This document shows positions 35,397 to 45,414 of a stretch of DNA of 64,000 nucleotides, one piece after another. A program made the position numbers and the translations under genes. Under the pieces are notes generated by a model, which was not told the origin of the DNA, did no database searches, and was given only the letters and a program-made list of their open reading frames with translations. The number at the start of each line of letters is the position of its first letter. Position 1 is the stretch's first letter. The DNA is from Parazoarcus communis SWub3 = DSM 12120 (GTDB taxonomy: Bacteria; Pseudomonadota; Gammaproteobacteria; Burkholderiales; Rhodocyclaceae): the NCBI RefSeq assembly GCF_003226565.1, contig NZ_QKOE01000015.1, positions 50,707-114,706 of the forward strand, given 5' to 3'.

Positions 35397-38300
35397 ATGT
35401 TCTCCATCGTTTTCTCCAACCGATACGAAATCCTTGAGCGCAGCCTGCTCGACCGTCTGGCCGAAGAGCGGCCGGGGCCGTTCGGACGGCGTGAGGTGGT
35501 GGTGCCCAGCAGCGCCCTGCGACGCCGGCTGGAGCTGGCGATTGCCGATCGCGAGGGGATTTGTGCCAACGTCGGCTTCGATTATCTGGCGCAATGGTTG
35601 TGGACGCAGATTGGCAAGGTGGTGAAGGTCGAGGCGCGCTCGCCGTTTGCCCCGGCACTGCTTGCGTGGCGGATATTCGGGCTGATCGATCCCGCGAGTG
35701 CCGACAGCGAATGGGTGCAGGCGCATCCGCGGCTGGCGCGCTATCTGGCAGGGGCGGACGGGCGAATGTGTTTTGAACTTGCCGAGCGCATCGCGCGGGT
35801 GTTCGACCACTACCTCACCTACCGTCCGCAGTGGCTGGAGCGTTGGGCGGCGGGACAGACCGCCGGACTGGAGGCCGCAGACGACACCGCGCGTGCGGAC
35901 GAGGCCTGGCAGGCGGCAATATGGCGGCGCATCCACGACAGCCTGACACTGGGTCGTACCCACCCCGCGGTGCAGTTCCTGCAGCGGGTGGTGGGCATGG
36001 ACGAGGCCGAGCTCGCCTCCCTCGGGTTGCCGCGTACGGTTCATGTGTTTGCGCTGCCGGCGCTGCCGCCGTTGTATCTCGACATCTTGCGCGAACTGGC
36101 GCGGGTGGTGGATGTGCGGCTGTATGCGCTGAACCCGTGTCGCGAGTTCTGGTTCGAGATTGTCGACGCACGTCGCCTGTCATGGCTGGCCGCACGTCAG
36201 GAGGAGCTGTTCCATGAGACCGGCAATCGCCTGCTGGCGGCGTGGGGACAGCAGACTCAGGCGCATATCGGCCTGTTGTTCGAAGGCGAGTACGCCGTGG
36301 TGGAGGAGGCCGACTTCGAGCCGCATCCGGGACGCCACCTGCTGGCGCGCCTGCACAATGCCATCCTTGACCTCGAGGAGCTGAGGCCAGGTGGTGTGCC
36401 GCTTGCCGCGGGAGACCGCAGCATCGAGGTACATGTGTGTCATTCGCGAACCCGCGAGCTGGAAGTGCTGCACGACCGCCTGCTGGCCTTGCTCAAGGGG
36501 AGTCAGCCCCCGCGGCCGGACGAGATCGTGGTCTTGCTGCCCGATCTGGAAAGCGCTGCGCCGCTGATCGAGGCGGTGTTCGGTACCGTACCTGCCGCGC
36601 GCCGCATTCCGTGGCGGATCACCGGTCTGGGCAGCACGCAGGAAAACCCCGTGGCGCGTGCGCTGGACAGCCTGTTGTCACTGCTGGTGGGGCGCTTTCC
36701 GGCGACCCGGGTGTTCGATCTGCTGCAACAGGAGGTCGTGGCGGCGCATTTTGGCTTGAGTGAAGGTGATCTCGAGTCGGTGCACGACTGGATGCGTGCA
36801 GCCGGCATTCGTTGGGGATTGGACGCCGGGCAGGCTGGCGACATGGCGGCCGTACCGGTGCATACCCTGGAAGAAGGTCTGCATCGGCTCTTTCTTGCCT
36901 GGGCTGCCGGCGATGCGGCGGCTGTTGCGCCGTTTGCCGGGCGTATTGGCGCCGCTGCGCCCGAAGGCAGTACCGGTCTGGCGCTTGGGCGCTTCTGGCG
37001 CTACGCGCAGATGCTCCAGCGCGTACAAGGTCGGGTTCGGCGACCCCAGTGCGGGAGCGACTGGCGGGCGACATTGCTTGATGCCCTCGACGATCTGGTT
37101 GGAGGAGCCGAGTCCTGGACCGAGTCATTGCGTGAGGTGCGCGAGGCAATCGGCGCACTGACCGACGACATGTCGGCCGGCCTGGGTGCTGCCGTGATTG
37201 GGCTGGATGTACTGCATCCCGCGCTGGTCGCGAGGCTGGACGATCCGGCGCGCGGTGGTGTGCCGGGCGGTACGGTCACCTTCTCGGCCTTGACCTCCCT
37301 GCGCAGCCTGCCGTATCGGGTGGTCTGCGTGCTTGGACTGGACCAGGGGGCCTTCCCTGGCAGTGATCGTCCGGCCGAGTTCGATCTGATGGCGACGCGC
37401 CCGCGACGCGGTGACCGGCAGCGCCGACTCGATGATCGCAACCTCTTCCTTGATGTGATCCTGTCTGCCCGCGAGGTGCTGCATCTGTCCTACGTCGGGC
37501 GCAGTGCCCGCGATGGCGCCGAGCTGCCTCCCTCCGTTCTGGTGGATGAGCTGCTCGACACCCTGGCACAGGCTTGTGCCGAAGACCCCGGTAGTCCGGA
37601 GGCCTTGCTTGCGGCCCGCCGTCGATTGACCGTGCATCATCCATTGCAGGCCTTCTCGGTGGATTACTTCGTGCCAGTGAAGGGGGCTGATTCACGCTTG
37701 GTGAGTTTCAACGACGACTATGCCAAGGCGCTCGCTGCGCGCATGCGTCACCGCCTGCGGGGTGAAGGGGGCAGGGTGCCGCAGGGCGCCGCCGCAGGGT
37801 GGGTGCAGGACGGGGACGAGGAGGGCGATGAAGGCCATGCAGAGGCTGTGCAGCGCCCCTTCTTCGAACTGCCGTTGGCTGCGCCCGAGCCTTTGTGGCG
37901 TGAGGTCGGGCTGATGCAACTGGTCCGCTTTTTCCGCAACCCATGCCGTTTCCTGCTGCGCGAGCGTCTGGGCCTGGATTTGCCCGAGGTGGAGGAAGCA
38001 CTCGACGATGTCGAGCCCTTTCTGCCGGATTGGCCGGGGCGCCAGGCACTGGCGGCGCGACTGTTGCCGACCTTGCTGAGTGCGACCGGGCAGACCCTGG
38101 AGCCTGAAGGGCTGATGGAACTGGCGCGCGCCGGCGGAGAGTATCCCGGTGGAGTGATTGGGGACACCGCCTTGCGCGACGAAGTGGCCTGCCTGTGTGA
38201 CTTTGCCGGACGGGTTATCCGGGCGGGGGCGGATGCGGTGCTGCCGCCGCATGCGCCCCGGCTGGTGTTCGACATTGACGGCGAAACCTGGTCATTGAGC

Positions 38301-38783
38301 GCAGCGTTTGGCGATCTGCGCCCCCGTGGCTGGACCTTCCAGCGCTACGACGATACCCGGCCGGTGGATTATCTGGCGGCCTGGCTGCATCACCTGGTGT
38401 TGAACGCAGCCCCGCTTGCGGGTTGTGAGGGCGATACGCTGGGGCTGTCGCGGGATGGCGAGTTCCGCCTGGAGGGGCTGGGCGTCGAAGAGGCGCATGC
38501 CGCACTGGCGGTGTTGATCCGGCTTTATCGTGCGGGTCTGAGTGCGCCGCTGCACTTTTTTCCGAAGTCGGCGTGGGCCTATGTGGTCAATGGCGAAAAG
38601 GTTGGCGCAGCGCTACAGCGCTGGCGCGGGGGGCGCAATCCGGCTTTCGCCGAGTCTCAGGATCCGGCTTACCGGCTGGCCTTGCGTGGGCGTGGCGAGG
38701 CGCTGAACGAGGACTTCTTCAGCCATGCGCTGACGGTGTTCGGTCCGCTGCTGCGACACCTGGATGACGCCCGGCTGGGGTGA
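35397..38783 (+). CDS. recC: RecC, exonuclease V gamma subunit
   Basis: A 1128-residue RecC from the ATG at 35397, close to the E. coli length. The N-terminus SIVFSNRYEILERSLLDRL and the segment VVPSSALRRRLELAIAD are typical. The C-terminal half includes YRVVCVLGLDQGAFPGSDRPAEFDL-type RecC sequence and a nuclease-like fold region without active residues. RecC recognises Chi and channels the unwound strands to RecB and RecD. The frame is open from a GTG at 35343 that overlaps the DUF3820 stop. That start is possible, but the conserved part begins at 35397. The gene is separated from recBD by about 6.6 kb. Confidence 0.93.
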   Translation: MFSIVFSNRYEILERSLLDRLAEERPGPFGRREVVVPSSALRRRLELAIADREGICANVGFDYLAQWLWTQIGKVVKVEARSPFAPALLAWRIFGLIDPASADSEWVQAHPRLARYLAGADGRMCFELAERIARVFDHYLTYRPQWLERWAAGQTAGLEAADDTARADEAWQAAIWRRIHDSLTLGRTHPAVQFLQRVVGMDEAELASLGLPRTVHVFALPALPPLYLDILRELARVVDVRLYALNPCREFWFEIVDARRLSWLAARQEELFHETGNRLLAAWGQQTQAHIGLLFEGEYAVVEEADFEPHPGRHLLARLHNAILDLEELRPGGVPLAAGDRSIEVHVCHSRTRELEVLHDRLLALLKGSQPPRPDEIVVLLPDLESAAPLIEAVFGTVPAARRIPWRITGLGSTQENPVARALDSLLSLLVGRFPATRVFDLLQQEVVAAHFGLSEGDLESVHDWMRAAGIRWGLDAGQAGDMAAVPVHTLEEGLHRLFLAWAAGDAAAVAPFAGRIGAAAPEGSTGLALGRFWRYAQMLQRVQGRVRRPQCGSDWRATLLDALDDLVGGAESWTESLREVREAIGALTDDMSAGLGAAVIGLDVLHPALVARLDDPARGGVPGGTVTFSALTSLRSLPYRVVCVLGLDQGAFPGSDRPAEFDLMATRPRRGDRQRRLDDRNLFLDVILSAREVLHLSYVGRSARDGAELPPSVLVDELLDTLAQACAEDPGSPEALLAARRRLTVHHPLQAFSVDYFVPVKGADSRLVSFNDDYAKALAARMRHRLRGEGGRVPQGAAAGWVQDGDEEGDEGHAEAVQRPFFELPLAAPEPLWREVGLMQLVRFFRNPCRFLLRERLGLDLPEVEEALDDVEPFLPDWPGRQALAARLLPTLLSATGQTLEPEGLMELARAGGEYPGGVIGDTALRDEVACLCDFAGRVIRAGADAVLPPHAPRLVFDIDGETWSLSAAFGDLRPRGWTFQRYDDTRPVDYLAAWLHHLVLNAAPLAGCEGDTLGLSRDGEFRLEGLGVEEAHAALAVLIRLYRAGLSAPLHFFPKSAWAYVVNGEKVGAALQRWRGGRNPAFAESQDPAYRLALRGRGEALNEDFFSHALTVFGPLLRHLDDARLG

Positions 38784-38825
38784 TGGCTGATGCGTGAAGG
38801 TCAGGCCCACCTGTGCGAGTCCGGC

Positions 38826-40223
38826 TCAGGTGCTGCGCTGGTCGTGGTAATAACTCATCCGCCGCCGTGGTGCGAGGTAGTTCAGTGCAGCCGTCTCAAG
38901 GTCGCGCGGTGCAAGCACCACGTCGATCTGTACGTCGGGCTCTTCGATCAGATCCACTACCAGGGCGTCTTCCTTGGGCGTCTCCGGATCGAACACCATC
39001 ACCGCAGGGCGCAGCAGGTTGGCATGGTTGACCGCCACGACCAGCGCCACATTGCCATTTGAGAGCTGTACCAGCGAGCCAGGTGGATAGACCCCCATCA
39101 GGCGGATGAAGGCCTGCAGCAGGGTCTTGTCCCAAGCCTTGCCTTCGTCGCGGAACATCCGTGTCAGCGCCTCGGCCGGGGTCAGCGCCTTGTCCATCGC
39201 CATCGGATTGCACAGGTTGTCATAGCGGTTGGCAATGCCGACGATGCGGGCCAGCAGGGGGACCTGTTGATCACGCAGCCCCCGGGGGTAGCCCTTGCCG
39301 TCCATGGTTTCGTGGTGCAGTTCGATGACGTCGCACACCGCCGGCGCCAGGCCGCCGATCTCCTGCGCCAGCTCACGCCCGTAGCGGGTATGGAGGCGGA
39401 AGAACTCCTCCTCGTGGCGGTTACGATGGTCGTTGCGCAAAACCGTGTCAGGCACCTTCAGTTTGCCGATATCGTGCAACAGTGCGCTTTCACCCAGCAA
39501 CTGCAGGACTTCGCGCGGCAGTTTCAGCTCACGCCCGAGCAGCATCGACAGCACCATGACGTTGAGCACGTGAAAGTAGGCCGATTCGTCGGCCAGCTTT
39601 TCGTTCATCAGGTGCAGCACGATTTCGCCCGAGCCGGTCAGGCCCTCTGCGATGCCGTCGACCAGTTTGCGTGCTGACTCGACTGCACGTGGGCCGGCTG
39701 GAAAGATGTCGTGCATCACGTTCTTGACTTCAGCTGCTGCGGCGACGTATCGACGTTCGCAGCGCGCAATGGCTGCCCGCTGTGCGGCCAGTTTGCGTGC
39801 CTGTTCCTGTTTTGGCGTTGCTCCGCCAACTGGTGACGAGGGTGGGAACGTGTCGTTGCCGGTGCCCGTTGTTTCGTCGAAGGGTTTGTCCGACTCTGCC
39901 GTCTGCACTGGAGCGGTGGCCGGTGATGAGCGGTCAGGCAGGTCTGTGGGTGTCGCGGTTGCCGTGGTTCCTGTCCGGGTGGCGCATGCCGTCCCGTTCA
40001 AGGGGCTGCAGGTGCTGCGTGAAGGGTAGTAGGTGATCGTCTTCAGCCCCAGCGCCTGCAACTGACGAACCTGTACGTCGGTGGAGATGCGGAACTGGTT
40101 GAACAGGAAGTTGTGCTGAACCCAGCTCAGGTTCAGGCGGATGAACAGGCCCGGGCACAACCGTGCCGGGTCGATCTCCACGCCCTCATCCCGAGCGCTT
40201 TGGTGGGTCGTCTGCTTGAGCAC
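38826..40223 (-). CDS. DUF3391-HD-GYP domain protein, putative c-di-GMP phosphodiesterase
   Basis: A protein of about 465 residues. The N-terminus matches DUF3391 (ARLCPGLFIRLNLSWVQHNFLFNQFRI). A Thr/Pro-rich linker of ~50 residues follows, then an HD-GYP domain with LLHDIGKL, the HH pair near IELHHETMDGKGYP and the GYP motif. Such proteins break down c-di-GMP. The GTG at 40223 has AGGGAA about ten bases upstream. The alternative ATG at 40292 would add 23 residues with a weaker ribosome-binding site. It lies opposite recC and diverges from the PAS kinase, probably part of the same signalling group. Confidence 0.85.
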   Translation of the reverse strand: MLKQTTHQSARDEGVEIDPARLCPGLFIRLNLSWVQHNFLFNQFRISTDVQVRQLQALGLKTITYYPSRSTCSPLNGTACATRTGTTATATPTDLPDRSSPATAPVQTAESDKPFDETTGTGNDTFPPSSPVGGATPKQEQARKLAAQRAAIARCERRYVAAAAEVKNVMHDIFPAGPRAVESARKLVDGIAEGLTGSGEIVLHLMNEKLADESAYFHVLNVMVLSMLLGRELKLPREVLQLLGESALLHDIGKLKVPDTVLRNDHRNRHEEEFFRLHTRYGRELAQEIGGLAPAVCDVIELHHETMDGKGYPRGLRDQQVPLLARIVGIANRYDNLCNPMAMDKALTPAEALTRMFRDEGKAWDKTLLQAFIRLMGVYPPGSLVQLSNGNVALVVAVNHANLLRPAVMVFDPETPKEDALVVDLIEEPDVQIDVVLAPRDLETAALNYLAPRRRMSYYHDQRST

Positions 40224-40320
40224 GGCGGGGTGTTCCCTTTTTGTTGAAACAGGCCTGAACTGGATTTTAGCCGCGCCTGCCGATATTCTCACTTAACTGA
40301 AATCAAGCAGGATCGCCGGC

Positions 40321-41661
40321 ATGCCCGCAGATGTGCCTGAACTGCCTTCTCCCGCCAATCAGGCGGCGTGCTGGCCGCAGTTGCCGCCTGGCAAGGTGAG
40401 CCGGTGCTGGCATGCGGCACTGGAGTATGCCGGCGATGGAGCCTGGGACTGGAACATTGTCAGTGGTGCGATGTTTTTCGGTCCGCGCTTCAAGGCCATG
40501 CTGGGTTACGACGCCACCTTTGCTGCGACCTTCGACGCGTTCCTGCGCCATGTTCATCCGGATGACCTGCGGCGCCTGCACGAGCGCATCGAGCACCATT
40601 TTACGCATGAAGATGAGGCATTTGCGTGCGATCTGCGCATCCGTCATCAGGATGGAGAATACCGCTGGATGCAGACCCGTGGTCAGCTGGTCGAACGCGA
40701 CTCGCAGGGTGGGCCCAGCCGCATGGTTGGCACCCAGCGCGACATTAGCGCGATGCGCCACGCTGAAGCCACCCTGCAACAACAACTGGCCGAGACCGTC
40801 CGGCTCAATCAGCAGCTCGAAGGTGCACAGGTCCAGCTTGTACAGTCGGAAAAGCTCGCCGCAATTGGTCAGCTCGCAGCAGGTGTTGCGCACGAGATGA
40901 ACACGCCGCTGGGTTTCGTCAGCTCCAATTTCGGTTCATTGGAGCGCTATGCCCGACAACTGCTCAATGCCGTCGAGGCCTACCGATCGGCAGCGATCGA
41001 GCACGCTGATCGTGATGCGTTTGCCGACGCCGACGCCTGTTATCGCGCGGCGGATATCGATTTTCTGAAGGCAGATCTGCCGGCACTGCTTTCCGAAACC
41101 CGCGAGGGGCTGGAGCGGGTGCAGCGCATCGTCCGTGACCTGAAGGACTTTGCACGCATCGGTGAGCAGGAGTGGCAGTTTGCCGATCTTCACCATGGGC
41201 TCGACTCCACCCTCAACATCCTGCGCTACGAGATCAAGCACAAGGCCGAGGTCGTGCGTGAGTATGGCGATCTTCCCGTCGTCTGGTGCGTGCCGTCGAT
41301 GCTCAACCAGGTCTTCCTCAATCTGCTGGTCAATGCGGTTCATGCCATTCCGGCCAAAGGTGTCATTACCGTGCGCACCCGGGTGGAGTCCGATCACGTT
41401 TGCATCGACATTGCCGATACGGGTTGTGGCATTGCCGCCGAGCATCTCGATCACATCTTCGAGCCCTTCTTCACCACCAAGGCTGCAGGAAAAGGGACTG
41501 GCTTGGGTTTGTCGCTGGCGCAGGACATCGTTGCCCGCCACCATGGACGGATCCGTGTGAGCAGTGTGGAGGGGCAGGGGACGACCTTTACCGTCGAACT
41601 GCCGCTGACGACCTTGAACCAGGCCGCGATGCAGGCGGGCAATCCTGTGATGCCATCATGA
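40321..41661 (+). CDS. PAS-domain sensor histidine kinase
   Basis: A 446-residue cytoplasmic kinase. Residues ~30-145 form a PAS fold (AWDWNIVSGAMFFGPRFKAMLGY, later HQDGEYRWMQTRG). The phosphoacceptor box is GVAHEMNTPLGFV with His191, of the HxxNTPL type found in a distinct kinase class. The ATPase domain has the N-box VNAVHAI, DTGCGI and GTGLGLSLA. There is no membrane helix, so it senses an internal signal. Its stop overlaps the start of the REC-HD-GYP gene (ATGA), so that protein is the probable phosphoryl acceptor. Confidence 0.9.
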   Translation: MPADVPELPSPANQAACWPQLPPGKVSRCWHAALEYAGDGAWDWNIVSGAMFFGPRFKAMLGYDATFAATFDAFLRHVHPDDLRRLHERIEHHFTHEDEAFACDLRIRHQDGEYRWMQTRGQLVERDSQGGPSRMVGTQRDISAMRHAEATLQQQLAETVRLNQQLEGAQVQLVQSEKLAAIGQLAAGVAHEMNTPLGFVSSNFGSLERYARQLLNAVEAYRSAAIEHADRDAFADADACYRAADIDFLKADLPALLSETREGLERVQRIVRDLKDFARIGEQEWQFADLHHGLDSTLNILRYEIKHKAEVVREYGDLPVVWCVPSMLNQVFLNLLVNAVHAIPAKGVITVRTRVESDHVCIDIADTGCGIAAEHLDHIFEPFFTTKAAGKGTGLGLSLAQDIVARHHGRIRVSSVEGQGTTFTVELPLTTLNQAAMQAGNPVMPS

Positions 41662-43001
41662 ACATGCCAGACGCTTCTGCTGCCAGTGGCAGCCCTTCCC
41701 CCTCGGCGACCCTGTTGCTGGTCGATGATGAGGCCAATATCCTGTCCAGCCTGCGCCGGCTGTTCCGCCCCCTGGGCTACCGCCTGCTGACTGCCGAAAG
41801 TGGTGAAGAGGCGCTGGAGTTGCTGGCTGCCGAGCCTGTCGACCTGATCGTATCCGACATGCGGATGCCGGGCATGAACGGCGCCCAGCTGCTTGCTGCA
41901 GCCGCCGAGCGTTGGCCTGATACGGTGCGTATCCTGCTGACCGGCTATGCGGACATGAGCTCGACGATCGAGGCGATCAACCTGGGCCGCATTCATCGCT
42001 ATGTCTCCAAGCCCTGGGATGACAACGAGCTCAAGCTGATTGTCCGCGATGCGCTCGACCATCGCCGTCTCAAGCTCGAGAACCAGCGCATGGCACAGAC
42101 CATCTCTGCGCAGAATGAGCAGTTGCGCCAGTTCAACAGTGAGCTTGAAGCCACGGTCGAGCGTCGCACGCGCGAATTGAAGACGGCGCTTGCTGCTGCG
42201 GACAAGGCCCACCAGGAGCTGCGCCAGGCCTATACCGGCACGGTCCGGGTGTTCTGCGAACTGATTGAGGGGCGCAGCGATCTGCTCAAAGGGCATGGAC
42301 GCCGGGTGGCCGATCTCAGCCGCAGCCTTGCGCGCCAGCTTGGTATCAGCGAAGCCGAGCAGCAGACCCTGATCCTGGCCTCGATGTTGCACGATATGGG
42401 CAAGCTCGGGTTGCCGGACGAGCTGCTGGTGAAGCCATTCAGCACCTTGCGGGCAGAGGAGCGTGGCGCGGTGATGCTGCATCCGTCGCGTGCCGAGTCC
42501 TTGCTGATGGGCATCACCCCGCTGCGCGAAGCCGCACGCATTGTGCGCAGCCATCATGAACACTTTGACGGCACCGGTTACCCGGATGGCCTGGCCGGCC
42601 TGGCCATCCACCGGCTGGCGCGCATCCTTGCGGTTGCCAATGCTTACGATGCCTTGCAGTTGGGTACGCTGGTCGGGCGTACGCTCAGCCCCAAGGACGC
42701 GCTGGAGTTCATCGTCTCCAACCGCGGGAAGCGGTACGACCCCGAGGTTGTGGATGCGCTGGTCGCTGTGGGGGTGGCCAGCCCTCCCGAGCCGGCACGT
42801 CCGGTGCGGCGACTGAGGCCCGCTCAACTGAGCAAAGGGATGGTGCTGGCCGAGGATCTGGTCCATGCAGACGGCTATCTCCTGTTGGGCAGAGGCTTTG
42901 TCGTCGATGATTCCATCGTCGACCAGCTGTTGCGCCTTGAGCAAAGTGAGGGGCGTGCCGTGATCGTCGTTGTCAGGCAACAGGCGGCTGACGGGGTATG
43001 A
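41658..43001 (+). CDS. REC-HD-GYP response regulator (RpfG-like)
   Basis: A 447-residue response regulator from the ATG at 41658. The receiver has LLLVDDE, Asp67 in LIVSDMRMPGMNG and the YVSKPWDD lysine. A coiled-coil linker (~130-200) leads to an HD-GYP domain with MLHDMGKLGLPDE and the HFDGTGYPDG motif. It should degrade c-di-GMP when phosphorylated. A C-terminal ~70-residue extension after the HD-GYP domain (RRLRPAQLSKGMVLAEDL) is typical of this subgroup. Its start overlaps the PAS kinase and its stop overlaps the hemerythrin kinase, so two kinases probably feed one regulator. Confidence 0.92.
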   Translation: MNMPDASAASGSPSPSATLLLVDDEANILSSLRRLFRPLGYRLLTAESGEEALELLAAEPVDLIVSDMRMPGMNGAQLLAAAAERWPDTVRILLTGYADMSSTIEAINLGRIHRYVSKPWDDNELKLIVRDALDHRRLKLENQRMAQTISAQNEQLRQFNSELEATVERRTRELKTALAAADKAHQELRQAYTGTVRVFCELIEGRSDLLKGHGRRVADLSRSLARQLGISEAEQQTLILASMLHDMGKLGLPDELLVKPFSTLRAEERGAVMLHPSRAESLLMGITPLREAARIVRSHHEHFDGTGYPDGLAGLAIHRLARILAVANAYDALQLGTLVGRTLSPKDALEFIVSNRGKRYDPEVVDALVAVGVASPPEPARPVRRLRPAQLSKGMVLAEDLVHADGYLLLGRGFVVDDSIVDQLLRLEQSEGRAVIVVVRQQAADGV

Positions 43002-44416
43002 ACCTCAAGCCGGCGAACGTCGATGCTTTTGCCTGGGCCAGTTACTTTGAAACCGGCTTCGATGAGGTCGATGCCCAGCATGGCAAACTGGTCGGGCTGG
43101 TGAATGCACTGGGCGAGCGGCTGACCCGTGGTCAGTCGCTTCATCCGGCTGAACTGGAGCATGTGCTCGGTGGCTTGCGCAAGTACGCCACGCTGCATTT
43201 TGCGACCGAAGAGCAGATGATGGTGCGGCTTGGTATCGATCGCCGCCATCTGGAAGCCCATTGCCGCGCCCATGCCGAATTTGTCGAGCAGATCGACCTG
43301 CTTGCAGAGGCTGCGCACAGGCCAGACAGCAGTGGATTGGCTGAATTGCTGCGCTACATTTCGAGCTGGCTGGCGTTCCACATCCTCGGGATCGACATGT
43401 CGATGGCACGTCAGCTGCGCGTGATTGAACGCGGTGCAAGTGCGGCTGAGGCTTTCGAACGGGAAGTGCGCGAGGTGGACCCCGCCAACGCAGCCCTGGT
43501 CAACGCCGTACACACGCTCTATGCCACGGTGGCCGAGCGCAACGCGGAACTGATCAGGGCGAAGGACGAGCTGGAGCGCAGAGTGGCCGAGCGCACGGCG
43601 GATCTGCGAAAGGCGCTCGATCAGCTTCAGGCCGCCAAGGAAGAGCGGGTACATGCCGAGAAAATGGTCGCGCTCGCGCAATTTGCTGCGGGTACTGCGC
43701 ACGAACTCAATACACCGCTCGGCTATATCGGGGCCAACCTGAATGCGCTTGAAGATTATTGCTCGCGTCTGATCAAACTGAGTGACACCGCCGGATCATT
43801 GCTGGCAGAGGGTCCGCATGACGATGCGTGGCAGTCGGCCTGTCGTCAGGCGGACTGCAACTTCATCCGCGAGGATGTACCGGCACTCCTGACAGAGTCC
43901 CGCGTCGGGCTCGTGCGAATCCAGCGCATCGTCGGCGCCTTGCGCCGCACCGCGGCGGCAGGGGCCGAGCCGTCGACACGATGTGATCTGGGTGCGCTCA
44001 CCAATCAGTGCATTGCCCGTTTGTGCCCGACCTTGCCGGGCAATGTCGTCATCGAACAGCTGGCTGAGGGCGGAGCACCCGTCCTGGCGGCACCGGAAGT
44101 GCTGGCCGAAGCCATTTCCGAGGTGCTCGACAACGCGATCAAGGCCGTGGCCGGACGCGGTGGCGCAGTGCGTTGCCGGATGGGGCATGAGCATGATCAG
44201 GTCTGGCTGGAGATCGCCGACAACGGCCCGGGTGTCGATCCGGCCATCGCCCCACGCATCTTCGAACCCTTCTTTACCACCCGGCCGGTCGGCAGCGGCA
44301 CCGGCCTGGGGCTCTATCTGGCGTATCAGACCGCATTGCGCCATGGTGGGCAGCTCAAACTGTGCGATACGCCATCTGGGGCGGTGTTCCGTTTCAGCTT
44401 GCCTGAAGCGGCCTGA
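42998..44416 (+). CDS. Hemerythrin-sensor histidine kinase fusion
   Basis: A 472-residue protein. Residues ~12-140 are a bacteriohemerythrin domain with all expected di-iron ligands: His28, HFATE (His67, Glu71), HxxxH (His88, His92) and HxxxxD (His128, Asp133). A coiled coil (about 175-220) leads to the kinase with phosphoacceptor box GTAHELNTPLGYI (His235) and ATPase motifs DNGPGV and GTGLGLYLA. There are no membrane helices. It probably senses oxygen or redox state through the iron centre and signals to the REC-HD-GYP protein, whose stop it overlaps. The fusion is unusual but complete. Confidence 0.9.
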   Translation: MNLKPANVDAFAWASYFETGFDEVDAQHGKLVGLVNALGERLTRGQSLHPAELEHVLGGLRKYATLHFATEEQMMVRLGIDRRHLEAHCRAHAEFVEQIDLLAEAAHRPDSSGLAELLRYISSWLAFHILGIDMSMARQLRVIERGASAAEAFEREVREVDPANAALVNAVHTLYATVAERNAELIRAKDELERRVAERTADLRKALDQLQAAKEERVHAEKMVALAQFAAGTAHELNTPLGYIGANLNALEDYCSRLIKLSDTAGSLLAEGPHDDAWQSACRQADCNFIREDVPALLTESRVGLVRIQRIVGALRRTAAAGAEPSTRCDLGALTNQCIARLCPTLPGNVVIEQLAEGGAPVLAAPEVLAEAISEVLDNAIKAVAGRGGAVRCRMGHEHDQVWLEIADNGPGVDPAIAPRIFEPFFTTRPVGSGTGLGLYLAYQTALRHGGQLKLCDTPSGAVFRFSLPEAA

Positions 44417-44546
44417 TCCTGGCGATCCGGCCTGCTCTCAGGGGTGGCTTCGGCCTGGCGGTGGAGGTTTCGATGGGCTCGTCGCGGCGCGGTCCGGCAG
44501 ATGGAATCGGGCATAATCCGGGGCTGATCAAGTCCAGGGTGTTACC

Positions 44547-45398
44547 GTGTCCGACCGTCTTGCCGTTCTTCCGCAATATCTCATTCCCAAGCAGGCGCTC
44601 ACCGTGCTGGCCGGCAAGCTTGCCGGGCTGCAGGGGGGGGGGCTGACCACCCGGGTGATCGAGTGGTTTGTCGGCCGTTATGGCGTGGATATGGGCGAAG
44701 CCGCCAATCCGGACATCCGCAGTTACGCCAGCTTCAACGAGTTCTTTACCCGTCCGCTGCGCGAGGGCGCGCGCCCGCTGGCGTCGGCTGAGCTGATCTG
44801 CCCGGTTGATGGTGCGATCAGCCAGTTCGGGCCGGTCATGGGCGATCAGGTGTTTCAGGCCAAGGGGCATGGCTACTCCACCCGCGCGCTGGTGGGAGGG
44901 GACCGTGAGTTGGCAGCGCAGTTCGAGGATGGCAGTTTTGCCACCCTATACCTGAGCCCGCGCGACTATCACCGTATCCACATGCCGTGCCGTGGGCGGC
45001 TGATGCGCATGATCTACGTGCCAGGGGCCTTGTTTTCGGTGAACCCGACCACGGCACGTGGCGTGCCCGGTCTGTTCGCACGCAATGAGCGCGTGGTGTG
45101 CGTGTTCGACAGCGCTTTTGGCCCCTTCGTGCTGGTGCTGGTCGGGGCGACCATCGTTGGCAGCATGGCAACGGTGTGGCATGGTGTGGTCAATCCGCCG
45201 CGCTCGTCGACCGTACGTGAATGGCGTTATGACGATCAGGACATCGTGCTCGAGCAGGGGGCCGAGATGGGGCGTTTCCTGCTGGGCTCCACGGTGGTCA
45301 TGCTGTTCCCGAAACCCCGTCTGGACTTCAATCCTGCCTGGGCGGCCGGCGGTGCGATCCGTATGGGCGAGGCGATGGCCGCCCTGGGTCGTGCCTGA
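44547..45398 (+). CDS. psd: Phosphatidylserine decarboxylase proenzyme
   Basis: A 283-residue type I Psd. From the GTG at 44547 the protein runs through NEFFTRPLREGARPL, the CPVDGAISQFG motif, the YHRIHMPCRG block and the LGST motif near residue 254. Self-cleavage before the serine of LGST makes the pyruvoyl group. It converts phosphatidylserine to phosphatidylethanolamine at the inner membrane. A possible -10 element GCATAAT lies at 44511-44517. It separates the signalling genes from recB. Confidence 0.95.
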   Translation: MSDRLAVLPQYLIPKQALTVLAGKLAGLQGGGLTTRVIEWFVGRYGVDMGEAANPDIRSYASFNEFFTRPLREGARPLASAELICPVDGAISQFGPVMGDQVFQAKGHGYSTRALVGGDRELAAQFEDGSFATLYLSPRDYHRIHMPCRGRLMRMIYVPGALFSVNPTTARGVPGLFARNERVVCVFDSAFGPFVLVLVGATIVGSMATVWHGVVNPPRSSTVREWRYDDQDIVLEQGAEMGRFLLGSTVVMLFPKPRLDFNPAWAAGGAIRMGEAMAALGRA

Positions 45399-45414
45399 AC
45401 CACTGCGGGCGACG

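Noticed and set aside
41451..42980. A 509-codon leftward frame opposite the kinase and response regulator
   Set aside because: Fully antisense to two genes with intact catalytic motifs, with no ribosome-binding site or domain of its own.
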